A DNA stretch of 64,000 bases from Amycolatopsis sp. NBRC 101858 (GCF_030269325.1 NZ_BSTD01000010.1:79597-143596); one strand, 5' to 3'. Positions 8,145-17,013 are shown, counted from the first letter of the stretch. Notes: generated from the letters alone by a model not told the origin. Numbers and translations: made by a program.

Positions 8145-9041
8145 ATGACCGACGGGGAAGACCTGTCGCTGAGCGCCCGGATCAACCGCTCCCTGGCCGG
8201 GATGTCCCGGGCGGAGCGGATCGTGGCCGAGTACCTGCGCGACCACGGCCGGCACGCGATCTTCGCGACCGCCGAGCAGATCGGCACCGTGACCAAGACC
8301 AGCGACGCGACCGTCGTCCGCACCGCGAAGTCCCTCGGCTTCAGCGGGCTGCTCGACCTGCGGCGTTCGCTGGCCGCCGAGGTCGTCGTCGAGACCAGTC
8401 CGGTGCTGCAGTTCCACGACGAGCGGGAAAGCGGGGGTTCGGCGGTCGCCCGGGTGTTCACCGAGGCCGCCGAACGGCTCGCGGCGACCTGGCGGCTGGT
8501 CGAGGAAGACGACTTCGCCGCCGCGGTCGCCCTGCTCGACGAGGCCCGCGAGGTGCTCGCCTTCGGGCTCGGCGGGTCCGGGCTGCTCGCCCGCTACCTC
8601 GCCCTGCGGCTGACCCGGATGGGCCGGCGCGCCCGGGCGAGCTGGGCCACCGGGTTCCAGCTGGCCGACGACCTGCTGGGCCTGCGCGCCGACGACGTCG
8701 TCGTGCTCTACACCCCGGCCCGGCTGCTGGCCGAGATCGAGGTCGTGCTCGACCACGCGCACGCCGTCGGCGCCCGGGTACTGCTGGTCTCCAGCTCGCT
8801 GGGGGCCCAGTTCGCCGACCGCGTGGACGTCACGCTCGCCGCGCCGCAGTCGACGAGCAACTTCACCGGGGAGATGCTCAGCGCCGAGGTGCTGACCGAT
8901 GCCTTGCTGCTGCAGCTGGGTTCCGGTGACGAGACCCGCGCGACCCGGGCCTCGGAGCTGCTCACTTCGCTGCGCTCGGAACTGGTGCAGGGCGACGAGC
9001 GCTCGGCCGTCCCGAAGCGGCGGCGCAAGAAGCAGGCCTGA
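8145..9041 (+). CDS. RpiR/MurR-family transcriptional regulator
   Basis: 298 residues with an N-terminal HTH (LAGMSRAERIVAEYLRDHGRH, then TSDATVVRTAKSLGFSGLLDL) and a C-terminal SIS domain (EVLAFGLGGSGLLARYLALRL). ATG 8145 is chosen over ATG 8127 because GGGGAGAG lies just before it and its N-terminus aligns with the paralogue at 61053. The two share long near-identical blocks such as YLALRL and LADDLL and are the best candidates to bind the TGTAG-N6-CTACA sites. It is transcribed with hydrolase A. Confidence 0.9.
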   Translation: MTDGEDLSLSARINRSLAGMSRAERIVAEYLRDHGRHAIFATAEQIGTVTKTSDATVVRTAKSLGFSGLLDLRRSLAAEVVVETSPVLQFHDERESGGSAVARVFTEAAERLAATWRLVEEDDFAAAVALLDEAREVLAFGLGGSGLLARYLALRLTRMGRRARASWATGFQLADDLLGLRADDVVVLYTPARLLAEIEVVLDHAHAVGARVLLVSSSLGAQFADRVDVTLAAPQSTSNFTGEMLSAEVLTDALLLQLGSGDETRATRASELLTSLRSELVQGDERSAVPKRRRKKQA

Positions 9042-9116
9042 CACCGGTTTTCGTTGTACCGCGGGATGATCGCCGCGTGGTGATCTCGTGGCGTCCACTG
9101 TGGACTGCCGTCGTTC

Positions 9117-9161
9117 TGTAGTGGAAACTTCATACTTCACATTTCAGAAGTGTCAGCTACA
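9117..9161. promoter_or_regulatory. Two tandem RpiR-type operator-like sites
   Basis: Two imperfect copies of TGTAG-N6-CTACA lie upstream of the CopD-like gene: TGTAGTGGAAACTTCA (9117-9132, perfect left half) and AGAAGTGTCAGCTACA (9146-9161, perfect right half). Their centres are 29 bases apart, close to three helical turns. The inner halves form another inverted repeat (ACTTC at 9134-9138, GAAGT at 9147-9151). The AT-rich block stands out from the surrounding sequence. Confidence 0.5.
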
Positions 9162-9196
9162 CTCGGGTCATCCCAGTTCCCGCCGAGGAGACCGCC

Positions 9197-10399
9197 GTGA
9201 TGTCGTTCCTGCTCGCGCAAGTCCCGGCCGCCGTCGCCAACCCCACGCCCGCGTTGTGGCGGATCGTCACGAAGATGGCCTACTTCGCCGGCCTCATCGG
9301 GACGATCGGCGCCACGATGCTGCACCTGCTCGTGTTGCGTCCCGTCCTCAAGCGACAGTCCGTCGACGAAGCCGACCGCGCGGTGCTCCACCGCCGGACG
9401 AGCCTGCTGCTCGCCGTCGCGGGCACCTGGTTCCTCGTCGCGCTGTACTTCCAGATCGCGGGCAAGGCCGCTCGCGTCAAGGGCGTCGAAATCCCCTACG
9501 GCCGCGCGTTGCAGCCGGGGAGCATCTGGACCTACGTCACCGTGCCCGCCAAGAAGGGGGAGTGGCTCTCGACCGGCGCGCAGACGCTCACCCAGTACCT
9601 GCTCTGGGCGGCGTCGGCGATCGTGCTGGTGCTCCTGTGGTCGCCGCGGGTGCGCGCGCACCTGACCGCGGTCGCGCTGACCTCGCTCGCCCTCAACTTC
9701 GTCGCCTACCAGGTCACCCTGCTGCCGACCGACTTCGCGAAGGAGACGGCCGACACCTTCGTCGACGGCCTGCTGGACCACACGCACGTCTCCGCCGTGT
9801 CCACGTGGGTCGGCGGGATCGCGGCCCTCGTCGTGCTCGCGACGGCCCGCCGCCGGCTCACCCCGCGCGCCGGGGCCACGTGGGCGCAGATCTGGACGCG
9901 GTTCAGCACCGTCGCCCTGTGCGCCGTCGGCTGCCTGCTGATCAGCGGCCTCTACCTGGCCTGGAGCCTCGTCGGCAGCCCCGGCGAGCTGTTCACCACC
10001 AGCTTCGGCCGCTTCCTGCTGGTCAAGGTCTGCCTGGTGGCGACCATGATCGCCGTCGGCGGGCTGAACGAGTTCGTGCTCATGCCCCGGATCGCCCGGG
10101 CCCGCGCGGCGGGGGACGAGGGTTCGGTGTTCCGGCTCGCCCTGCGCGTGTTCCCCGGCCTGGTCACCGTCGAGGTGGTCCTCGCGGTCGGCGTGCTCTT
10201 CGTGCTGTCGTTCCTGACCGGCTCGGCCCGCGCCGAGGCCGGCGAACCCGACCCGACGCTCAGCGGCGGCATCGTCGGCATCGGCGTCCTGCTGGCCGTG
10301 CTGCTCGCGATCTCCTTCGTCACCACGGCGAAGGTGAGCGAACGGCTCTCCCGGACGGCCGACCCCGCTCCCGCTCGCGAAGCGGTCCCCGAGTACTGA
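9197..10399 (+). CDS. CopD-domain integral membrane protein
   Basis: About 400 residues with roughly eight or nine membrane helices, resembling the copper resistance D (CopD) family: LWRIVTKMAYFAGLIGTIGATMLHLLVLRP at the start, then HTHVSAVSTWVGGIAALVVL and FGRFLLVKVCLVATMIAVGGLNEFVLMPR, which carry the family histidine and tryptophan pattern. CopD members are linked to copper movement across the membrane. GTG 9197 or ATG 9200 may start it; GAGGAG ends at 9190. It leads an operon of hydrolases and amino acid enzymes, an unusual place for CopD, so its role here could be something other than copper resistance. Confidence 0.8.
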   Translation: MMSFLLAQVPAAVANPTPALWRIVTKMAYFAGLIGTIGATMLHLLVLRPVLKRQSVDEADRAVLHRRTSLLLAVAGTWFLVALYFQIAGKAARVKGVEIPYGRALQPGSIWTYVTVPAKKGEWLSTGAQTLTQYLLWAASAIVLVLLWSPRVRAHLTAVALTSLALNFVAYQVTLLPTDFAKETADTFVDGLLDHTHVSAVSTWVGGIAALVVLATARRRLTPRAGATWAQIWTRFSTVALCAVGCLLISGLYLAWSLVGSPGELFTTSFGRFLLVKVCLVATMIAVGGLNEFVLMPRIARARAAGDEGSVFRLALRVFPGLVTVEVVLAVGVLFVLSFLTGSARAEAGEPDPTLSGGIVGIGVLLAVLLAISFVTTAKVSERLSRTADPAPAREAVPEY

Positions 10400-10428
10400 C
10401 CCCCACCGTCCCAGGAGGACACCTCTCC

Positions 10429-11262
10429 ATGATCGACCTCGCCTCCGAGCGCGCCCACTTCGTCGGCGGCACGCCCTTCTTCGCCTCGCAGCACGACCAG
10501 CGCCTGTTCTACGCGCTGTACGTGCCCAAGGACCACACGCCGGACGCCGAACCGCTGCCGCTCGTGGTCATCCAGCACGGCACCGGGCGGTCGGCCGAGC
10601 TCTACCGCGACCGCTGGAAGGCGTTCGCGATCGAGCACCGGTGCGTGATCCTCACGCCGCTGTTCCCGGCGGGCCTGGTCGAAAAGGGCGAGCTGCACAG
10701 CTTCAAGTTCCTGGAGTACCAGGGGATCCGCTTCGACGAAGAGCTGCTGCACATCGTCGACGAAGCCGCCGCCACCTTCAACGCGCGCGGCGACCGGTTC
10801 TACCTCCACGGCTTCTCCGGCGGCGGCCAGTTCGCCCACCGCTTCTACTACGCGCACCCGGACCGGCTCGCCGGCGTGTCGATCGGCGCGCCCGGCCGGA
10901 TCACCCAGCTCGACGACAGCCTGCCGTGGTGGCTCGGCACCGGCGGTTTCGAGGAGCGCTTCGGCATCCGCATCGACCTCGACGCGCTGCGCCGGGTACC
11001 GGTGCAGATGGTCGTCGGCGCCGAGGACGTCGAAACCTGGGAGATCATGAACCCCGGCGGCCCGAACTGGATGGACGGCGTGGAGGCGACCGGCGAGACC
11101 CGGGTCGCCCGGCTGGAGACCTTGCGCGACAACTTCGTCTCGCAGGGGATCGACGTCCGGTTCGACGTCGTTCCCGGCGTCGCGCACCGCGGCACCGGGG
11201 TGGCGCCGGTGGTGCAGGACTTCCTCGGCGGCCTGCTGGCCGGAGCCCGGAGCGTGCGGTGA
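10429..11262 (+). CDS. Alpha/beta-hydrolase fold esterase/amidase B
   Basis: 277 residues and a paralogue of the enzyme at 7283: shared blocks include FFASQ-DQR, HGFSGGGQF (nucleophile Ser130), SIGAPGRIT and VVGAED-ETWEI. There is no signal peptide. The ribosome site AGGAGG (10413-10418) lies 10 bases before ATG 10429. The gene ends in a GTGA overlap with the next hydrolase gene. Having two paralogues under the same operator type suggests two related bonds or stereoisomers in the substrate, by inference. Confidence 0.85.
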   Translation: MIDLASERAHFVGGTPFFASQHDQRLFYALYVPKDHTPDAEPLPLVVIQHGTGRSAELYRDRWKAFAIEHRCVILTPLFPAGLVEKGELHSFKFLEYQGIRFDEELLHIVDEAAATFNARGDRFYLHGFSGGGQFAHRFYYAHPDRLAGVSIGAPGRITQLDDSLPWWLGTGGFEERFGIRIDLDALRRVPVQMVVGAEDVETWEIMNPGGPNWMDGVEATGETRVARLETLRDNFVSQGIDVRFDVVPGVAHRGTGVAPVVQDFLGGLLAGARSVR

Positions 11263-12662
11263 AGCCGATCGAGTCCCTTTTGGACACTCTCGCCGCGCGC
11301 GGCATGCGCGTGCACTCCCTGCTCGTGCACCGGCACGGCGAGCTGGTGCACGACCTGTGGCAGTGGCCGCACGAGCCGTCGCTGCGCCACAAGCTGCACT
11401 CGGCCACCAAGAGCTTCACCGCCACCGCCGTCGGGTTCGCCGAGGCCGAAGGACTGCTGGAGCTGGAAGACCCGGTCGCGGGCTTCTTCCCCGGCAGCGA
11501 TCTCGACGCCAGGATGCGCGTCCGCGACCTGCTGACCATGCGGACCGGGCACGCGCGCGGGCTCTCCGGTGCGACGACCCGGCTGCGCAAGACCGGCTGG
11601 GCCGGTGAGTTCCTCGAGGAACCGGTCGTCGACCGGCCCGGCCGCGGGTTCCGCTACAGCAGCACGACGAGCCACGTCCTGTCCGCGATCGTGCAGGAGG
11701 TCGCGGGCGAACCGGTCGACGAGTACCTGCGGCCGCGGCTGTTCGAACCCCTGGGGGCCACGGACTACACGTGGGAACGCGACCCGGCCGGCGTTTCCAG
11801 CGGCGGCAACGGGTTGTCGCTGCGCCCGCGCGACCTGCTGTCGTTCGGCGTCCTGTACCTGCAGGACGGCGTGTGGGAGGGGCGTCGCGTGCTGCCCGCC
11901 GGGTGGGTGCGCAAGGCGTCGGGCCTGCACGTCCGGAAGGCGGTGAGCGGCGAGTGGAACGGCACCGAGCTGGTCCCGCCCGGCCCGGACGCCGTCGCCG
12001 ACTCCGGGTACGGCTACCAGTTCTGGGTCGGCGAGAACGGCGTCTACTCCGCGTCCGGGCTCTTCGGGCAGGAGTGCATGGTGTTCCCGGACCACGGCGG
12101 CGTCGTCGTGGTCACCGGCGCGATGCCGGACCCGACCTACCACGACCTGCCGAGCATGCTGCGCTCGGCGTTCCGGGAAGCGTTCTCGTCGGACGAGGTC
12201 GAATCGCTCGCGCAGTGGGTGACGCGCGCTCGTGAACCCGAGCCGCTCGAATCCGTTGTGGACAGTCCGCTTTCCCTTCGTGCCTTCGACTTCGAGGCCG
12301 ATGAGCAGGGTGTTCGTTCGCTGTCCGTCGAGGTCGACGCCGGTGTCGTGCGGCTCGGGATCGAAGACGACCGGGGGACGCACAAGATCGAGCACGGCCT
12401 GGGGGAGTGGATGCGGCAGCGCACGGGCGTGAGCGTCTGGCGGCTGCACCACTCCTACCAGGAGGACGCGGCGCCGATCCTGGCCGGCGCGCGGTGGGCC
12501 GGGCCGGGCGTGCTCGACCTGACCTGGCACTTCCTCGAAGGCCCGTTCATCGACCGGCTGACGCTGCGGTTCGAAGGCGACGACGTCGTCCTCGAGCACC
12601 GCGTCAACTGCAACTCGGGCCCGACGGAGCTGCCGCCCGCGAGGGGGACCGCCCGTGCTTGA
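11259..12662 (+). CDS. Serine hydrolase, beta-lactamase class C fold
   Basis: 467 residues, cytoplasmic. The catalytic Ser-x-x-Lys is SATK (Ser48, Lys51) and the Tyr element is YSS at about 133-135. Family members include class C beta-lactamases, D-aminopeptidases and esterases; DLWQWPHEP and the long C-terminal beta domain (about 340-467) are closer to the esterase/6-aminohexanoate-dimer hydrolase branch than to true beta-lactamases. The start is GTG 11259, overlapping the previous stop as GTGA; it overlaps the next gene by 8 bases. No secretion signal argues against a role in antibiotic resistance. Confidence 0.83.
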   Translation: MKPIESLLDTLAARGMRVHSLLVHRHGELVHDLWQWPHEPSLRHKLHSATKSFTATAVGFAEAEGLLELEDPVAGFFPGSDLDARMRVRDLLTMRTGHARGLSGATTRLRKTGWAGEFLEEPVVDRPGRGFRYSSTTSHVLSAIVQEVAGEPVDEYLRPRLFEPLGATDYTWERDPAGVSSGGNGLSLRPRDLLSFGVLYLQDGVWEGRRVLPAGWVRKASGLHVRKAVSGEWNGTELVPPGPDAVADSGYGYQFWVGENGVYSASGLFGQECMVFPDHGGVVVVTGAMPDPTYHDLPSMLRSAFREAFSSDEVESLAQWVTRAREPEPLESVVDSPLSLRAFDFEADEQGVRSLSVEVDAGVVRLGIEDDRGTHKIEHGLGEWMRQRTGVSVWRLHHSYQEDAAPILAGARWAGPGVLDLTWHFLEGPFIDRLTLRFEGDDVVLEHRVNCNSGPTELPPARGTARA

Positions 12663-13581
12663 CGCCGCCGTGCTCGACCAGGCGTGGGACGTCGTGTCCC
12701 GGCACCTGCCGCCGACGCCGTTGATCCCGTACCCGCAGGCCGGGCTCGACGTGCCGGTGTACCTGAAGTACGAGGGCGCCCAGCCGATCGGCGCCTTCAA
12801 GATCCGGGGCGCGCTGGCGGCACTCACGGCGTACGCGGGCAAGCCGGTCGTCACGGCGTCGGCGGGCAACCACGCGCTCGGGATCGCCCACGGTTCCCGG
12901 CTGTTGTCGTGCGAGGCGACCGTGGTGGTGCCGAAGACGGCCGCCGCCGTGAAGGTCGAGGCGCTGCGGCGGTACCCGATCGACCTCGTCCTCGCGGGCG
13001 ACGACTTCGACGGCGCCGAGCGGCACGCGCTCGGGCTGCCCGGGCAGTACGTCTCGGCTTACGACGACCCGCACGTCATCGCGGGGCAGAGCACGCTCCT
13101 CACCGAGGTGGCTCGCGTGCTGGACGACGACTTCACGGTCGTCGTCCCGGCCGGGGCCGGTGGCCTGCTCTCCGGCGTGGCGCTGGGCGCTCGCCGCGCG
13201 GCGCAGGACGTCCGCGTCATCGGGGTGGAAGCCGAGGCGTGCCGCGCGTTGTCGACCGCCGTCGCGGCGGGGCGGGTGGTGCCGGTGGCGATGGGGGAGA
13301 CCATCGCGGACGGGCTGGCCGGCAACCTGGAACCGGAGTCCGTGACGCCCGGCATCGTGCGGGACTGCGGCGTGACCATGGTCGCCGTGGCCGAGGCGGC
13401 GATCCGCCGGTCGGTCCGCGAGCTGGTGACGACCGCCGGGCTCGTCGCCGAGGGCGCTTCGGCGACGTCGCTGGCGGCGTTGCGCGCCGGGCTGGTACCG
13501 CTCGACCGGCCTCTTGTGCTGGTCGTTTCCGGCCGCAACATCGACCTGGGCCTGCTGACCACGATCCTGGGAGAGCGATGA
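12655..13581 (+). CDS. PLP-dependent threonine dehydratase-like enzyme
   Basis: 308 residues, fold type II. The PLP lysine is Lys49 in GAFKIRG, the substrate loop is TASAGNHALG and the glycine loop is PAGAGGLLSG. There is no ACT domain. The GTG start at 12655 lies inside the end of the previous gene, and the stop overlaps the racemase start as ATGA. It is the second of three such enzymes in the window. Likely chemistry is beta-elimination or deamination of a hydroxy amino acid, or racemisation, which related serine racemases perform. Confidence 0.85.
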   Translation: MLDAAVLDQAWDVVSRHLPPTPLIPYPQAGLDVPVYLKYEGAQPIGAFKIRGALAALTAYAGKPVVTASAGNHALGIAHGSRLLSCEATVVVPKTAAAVKVEALRRYPIDLVLAGDDFDGAERHALGLPGQYVSAYDDPHVIAGQSTLLTEVARVLDDDFTVVVPAGAGGLLSGVALGARRAAQDVRVIGVEAEACRALSTAVAAGRVVPVAMGETIADGLAGNLEPESVTPGIVRDCGVTMVAVAEAAIRRSVRELVTTAGLVAEGASATSLAALRAGLVPLDRPLVLVVSGRNIDLGLLTTILGER

Positions 13582-14552
13582 TCACGACGACCGACTACCA
13601 CACCGCCGGCGAGCCGTTCCGGATCGTCACGGCGGGCACACCGGACATCCCGGGGGCGACCGTGCTCGACCGCCGGGCCGCCGCGCAGGCGTCCCCGGAG
13701 ATCGACGCCGTCCGGCAGCTGCTGGTGCAGGAGCCGCGCGGGCACGCCGACATGTACGGCTGCTTCCTCGTCCCGCCCGACGACGACGGCGCCGAGTTCG
13801 GCGTCCTGTTCTGGCACAAGGACGGCTACTCGACGGCGTGCGGGCACGGCACGATCGCGCTGGGCGCGTGGGCGGTGCGCACCGGCCGGGTCGCCGCGGT
13901 GCCCGACGGCGTCACCGAGGTGGTCATGGACGTCCCGTCCGGGCGGGTCACGGCGGCGGTGACGTGCGTTGCCGGCGTCGTGCGGCAGGTGGCTTTCCGG
14001 AACGTGGACGCGTACGTGATCGGCCGGGACGTTCCGGCGGGCCCGGCGCGCGTCGACGTCAGCTACGGCGGGGCGATCTACGCGTCGGTGCCGGCTTCTT
14101 CGGTGGGGCTGACGGTCTCGCCGTCGCACTACCCGGAGCTGATCGCGGCCGGGCGCGAGATCAAGGGCGCGCTGAACGCGACGTCGTGGGCGTCGCACGC
14201 GGACAGCCGCTTGAGCGGCATCTACGGCACGATCTTCTACGACGACCTCGGCGACACGCCTTCGGGACCGCACCAGCGGAGCGTCACGATCTTCGCCGAC
14301 GGCCAGGTCGACCGGTCGCCGTGCGGGTCGGGGACTTCCGCTCGGCTCGCGTTGCTGGCCGCGGACGGGCGACTGCCTCTTGGTGCGGTGCTGACGCACG
14401 ATTCGATCATCGGGACCCGGTTCACCGGCCGGGTCCTGTCCGGCGGCTCGTCTGTCGCCACCGAAGTTTCGGGAAACGCCTACCTGACCGGCGAGTGCAC
14501 GTTCAGCCTCGATCCGGACGACGAAGTGGGAAGGGGGTTCGTGCTGCGATGA
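13578..14552 (+). CDS. Proline racemase-family enzyme
   Basis: 324 residues. Both catalytic cysteines of the two-base mechanism are present: Cys88 in ACGHGT and Cys249 in DRSPCGSG. The Cys/Cys pair favours racemase or hydroxyproline 2-epimerase activity; trans-3-hydroxyproline dehydratases normally have threonine at the second position. The start codon overlaps the previous stop (ATGA), and its own stop overlaps the P5C reductase start. With that neighbour it most likely processes a proline-like or hydroxyproline-like ring. It is distinct from the epimerase at 52155 (longer N-terminal differences, DGYSTACGH against SGCLPMCGH). Confidence 0.86.
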   Translation: MITTTDYHTAGEPFRIVTAGTPDIPGATVLDRRAAAQASPEIDAVRQLLVQEPRGHADMYGCFLVPPDDDGAEFGVLFWHKDGYSTACGHGTIALGAWAVRTGRVAAVPDGVTEVVMDVPSGRVTAAVTCVAGVVRQVAFRNVDAYVIGRDVPAGPARVDVSYGGAIYASVPASSVGLTVSPSHYPELIAAGREIKGALNATSWASHADSRLSGIYGTIFYDDLGDTPSGPHQRSVTIFADGQVDRSPCGSGTSARLALLAADGRLPLGAVLTHDSIIGTRFTGRVLSGGSSVATEVSGNAYLTGECTFSLDPDDEVGRGFVLR

Positions 14553-15322
14553 GCACGACCATCGTGGGCGGCGGGAACATGGGCGAGGCCCTGCTGGCGG
14601 GGCTCGGTCCGGACGTCACCGTCGTGGAGCAGAATCCTTCGCGGGCTTCGTACTTGAAGTCGCGGTACGACGTTTCGGTGGCTTCGCTGGAATCGGCGGT
14701 TGCTTCGGCCTCGACTGTTTTCGTCGTCGTGAAGCCGTACCACTTCGCGGCGCTGCTGGATTCTCTGGCTTCGCTTGTGGCGCCGGGCCAACTGATCGTA
14801 TCGGCGGTCGGCGGGACGCCCATCGCGCGCATGGAGGCGAGCCTGCCCGAGGTGGCGGTGGTGCGGACGATGCCGAACCTCCCGGTCTCGGTGGGCCTGG
14901 GCACGATCGCGATCTCCGGGGGCGCGCACGCGGTGGCGGCGGACCTCGACCGCGTCCGCACGATGCTGGCGCCACTCGGGCGCGTGATCGAGGTGGCGGA
15001 GAGTCAGCTGGACGCGGTGACGGCGCTGTCGGGCGGCGGACCGGCGTACTTCGCGCTGATGGCGGAGGCGATGATCGACGCTGGGGTGCTCGCGGGCTTG
15101 CCGCGGCCGCTGGCGGAGGAGCTGGTCCTGACGACGGCGGAGGGAACGGGCCGGATGCTGGGCGCCCCGGACGCGGACCCGGCGGGGTTGCGGGCAGCGG
15201 TGTGCAGCCCGGGAGGCACGACGATCGCGGCAATGCGGGAGCTGGAGGGCCGCGCCCTGCGCGCGGCGGTGATGGCCGCGGTGGTGGCGGCGCGGGACCG
15301 GTCGGTCGAAATGGGGCGGTGA
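14549..15322 (+). CDS. proC: Pyrroline-5-carboxylate reductase family protein
   Basis: 257 residues: N-terminal Rossmann motif VGGGNMGEALLAG and the C-terminal dimerisation domain with ALSGGGPAYFALMAEAMIDAG and SPGGTTIAAMRELE, all typical of ProC. It reduces 1-pyrroline-5-carboxylate to proline with NAD(P)H; some relatives reduce pyrroline-2-carboxylates. It is slightly short for ProC. It is the last gene of the CopD-hydrolase-racemase operon, and its position beside a proline racemase homologue suggests a catabolic rather than biosynthetic role. The housekeeping proC may lie elsewhere. Confidence 0.85.
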   Translation: MSTTIVGGGNMGEALLAGLGPDVTVVEQNPSRASYLKSRYDVSVASLESAVASASTVFVVVKPYHFAALLDSLASLVAPGQLIVSAVGGTPIARMEASLPEVAVVRTMPNLPVSVGLGTIAISGGAHAVAADLDRVRTMLAPLGRVIEVAESQLDAVTALSGGGPAYFALMAEAMIDAGVLAGLPRPLAEELVLTTAEGTGRMLGAPDADPAGLRAAVCSPGGTTIAAMRELEGRALRAAVMAAVVAARDRSVEMGR

Positions 15323-15328
15323 GCCGCT

Positions 15329-16216
15329 TCAGCTGCGCCGCGAGCGCATGTCCCGTGGTGCCAGCCGGTCCCGCAGATCGGCCAGCAGCTCCGTGTTCGC
15401 CGACACCGCAGCCGGCTCCCGCTTCGCCACCGCCAGCAGCAGGCAATCCAGCACCAAGGTCGTGCTGAGCCCCTCCTGGGTGAGCCCCGTCGACGACCGC
15501 ACGGCCGGCAGCGTCACGTCCACCTGACTGTCCAAAGTGGCCCCCAGCGAGTCCGTCAGCAGCAGGATCCCCGCCCCGGCCGCGCGGGCGTGGCGCAGCG
15601 CCGTCGTCATGTCCGGCAGCAAGCGCTCGGGTGCGTTCAGCACGAACACGTCACCGGCGTCGAGGGGCAGCAGCTCGTCGGCGAGCCGGAACCCCGTCGC
15701 CGACGTGCTGCGCGCCCGGCGGCCGAGGCGCTGCAGGCGCGTCGCCAGGTAACGCATCGGGAGCTCCGCGATGCCGAGGCCGTAACCGAGCACCTCGCGC
15801 GCGCCGGCGAGGAGGTCCGCGGCCTGGGTGAACGCGGGCTCGGTGAGCAGCCGCCGGGTCTCGGTCAGGCGGTCGACGGACTCCGCGAGCAGCTGGTCGA
15901 GCTGGGACGCGCTGTCGTCGCCGGCCTCCTCGACCCGGTGCCGCAGCCGGGTGGCCGGCGTGTCCGACACGACGTGCCTGCCCACCGCGCGCTTGAGCTC
16001 GGGCAGTCCCGAATAGCCGAGGGACTTGACCGTCCGGATGACGGTGGCGTCACTGGTGCCGCTGAGCTCCCCGAGCTCCCCGGCGGTCGACAGGACGATC
16101 ATCCCGGGGTGCTTCCACAGGTACTCGGCCACCCGCCGCTCGGCGGCCGACAGCTCGCCGATCCGCTGCCCGATCCGCTCGGCCAGCTGGCCCTGGCCCT
16201 CTTCCTGACCGCTCAC
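15329..16216 (-). CDS. RpiR/MurR-family transcriptional regulator
   Basis: 295 residues with an HTH (GELSAAERRVAEYLWKHPG, TSDATVIRTVKSLGYSGLPEL) and a SIS domain (GYGLGIAELPMRYLATRLQRLG). It is convergent with the P5C reductase gene, only 6 bases between stops. The start is GTG 16216 with no strong ribosome site, possibly leaderless. It is similar in architecture to the regulators at 8145 and 61053, but I found no TGTAG-N6-CTACA site at its own start. Confidence 0.88.
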   Translation of the reverse strand: MSGQEEGQGQLAERIGQRIGELSAAERRVAEYLWKHPGMIVLSTAGELGELSGTSDATVIRTVKSLGYSGLPELKRAVGRHVVSDTPATRLRHRVEEAGDDSASQLDQLLAESVDRLTETRRLLTEPAFTQAADLLAGAREVLGYGLGIAELPMRYLATRLQRLGRRARSTSATGFRLADELLPLDAGDVFVLNAPERLLPDMTTALRHARAAGAGILLLTDSLGATLDSQVDVTLPAVRSSTGLTQEGLSTTLVLDCLLLAVAKREPAAVSANTELLADLRDRLAPRDMRSRRS

Positions 16217-16252
16217 CCCGGAAGCCTACCCACGACCCCGCGCCGAGCGCGG

Positions 16253-16918
16253 CTACCACGACACGGCGAGCCCGTGCCGGTCCAGGAACCGCAGGCCGGG
16301 CACGCCGGCCTGCGCTTCGAGGACGTCGACGACCGCCGGGACGCTCTCTTCGGGAGCCAGCGGCGCGTCGGGGCCACCGAGCCGCGTCCGGTTGTGGCCG
16401 GGGTCGATGAGCAGCTTCGTCCGCCCGTCGCCGGCGGTGCGCGTCGCGTAGCTGCGCATCAGCTGGTTGAGCGCGGCCTTGCTGGCCTTGTAGAGCTCGT
16501 AGCCGTCCTCGGTGTTGAGCGAAACGCTGCCCTGCTCGGACGACATGACCGCGACGGTGCCACCGGGCACGACGAGGTCCCCGAGGGCTTCGACGGTCCG
16601 CAGCGGGCTCAGCGCGTTGGTGACCATGACCTCGGTGAACGTCTCGGTCGAGACGTCGCCGATCGGCGTGTTCCCGCGGTCGATCGCGGCGTTGACGAAG
16701 AGCAGGTCGAGCCGGCGCCCGGCCAGGCGCTCCCGCAGCGCGGCCAGCTCGGCGGCGCTCGTCATCTCCAGGGACTCGACCTCCAGCCCGCCGCCGAGGG
16801 CGCGCGGGTCGCCGCGGGTGGTGGCGATGACGTGCCAGCCGCGGCGGACGAGCTCGGCGGCCAGGACGAGCCCCAGGCCCCGGGAGGCACCGATGACGAG
16901 GGCTTGACGGTCGGACAT
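16253..16918 (-). CDS. Short-chain dehydrogenase/reductase
   Basis: 221-residue classical SDR with cofactor loop GASRGLG, NAA motif FVNAAI, catalytic YELYKASK (Tyr-x3-Lys) and serine in MSSEQGS. It is smaller than the usual 250 residues, as in the CsgA-like branch. Divergent from a TetR gene with two palindromes between, so it is the probable target of that repressor. Substrate unknown. Confidence 0.85.
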   Translation of the reverse strand: MSDRQALVIGASRGLGLVLAAELVRRGWHVIATTRGDPRALGGGLEVESLEMTSAAELAALRERLAGRRLDLLFVNAAIDRGNTPIGDVSTETFTEVMVTNALSPLRTVEALGDLVVPGGTVAVMSSEQGSVSLNTEDGYELYKASKAALNQLMRSYATRTAGDGRTKLLIDPGHNRTRLGGPDAPLAPEESVPAVVDVLEAQAGVPGLRFLDRHGLAVSW

Positions 16919-16957
16919 GAGTACTCCTTCGAGTGGTCGGGAGCCCGAGATTAGACG

Positions 16958-16988
16958 AGACGTTGCGTCTAGACAAGACGTTGCGTCT
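16958..16988. promoter_or_regulatory. Tandem TetR operator, two AGACG-TTG-CGTCT palindromes
   Basis: Two identical 13-base palindromes (16958-16970 and 16976-16988) with an 18-base period sit between the SDR and TetR genes. The spacing and symmetry fit two TetR dimers controlling both directions. A TATCGT hexamer at about 17001-17006 lies just before the TetR start, suggesting a leaderless transcript. Confidence 0.7.
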
Positions 16989-17013
16989 CGGCAACCGCGC
17001 TATCGTGTCCCGC

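Noticed and set aside
11259..12662. Class C beta-lactamase giving antibiotic resistance
   Set aside because: No signal peptide, an extended C-terminal domain and a catabolic operon context favour an intracellular esterase or amidase.
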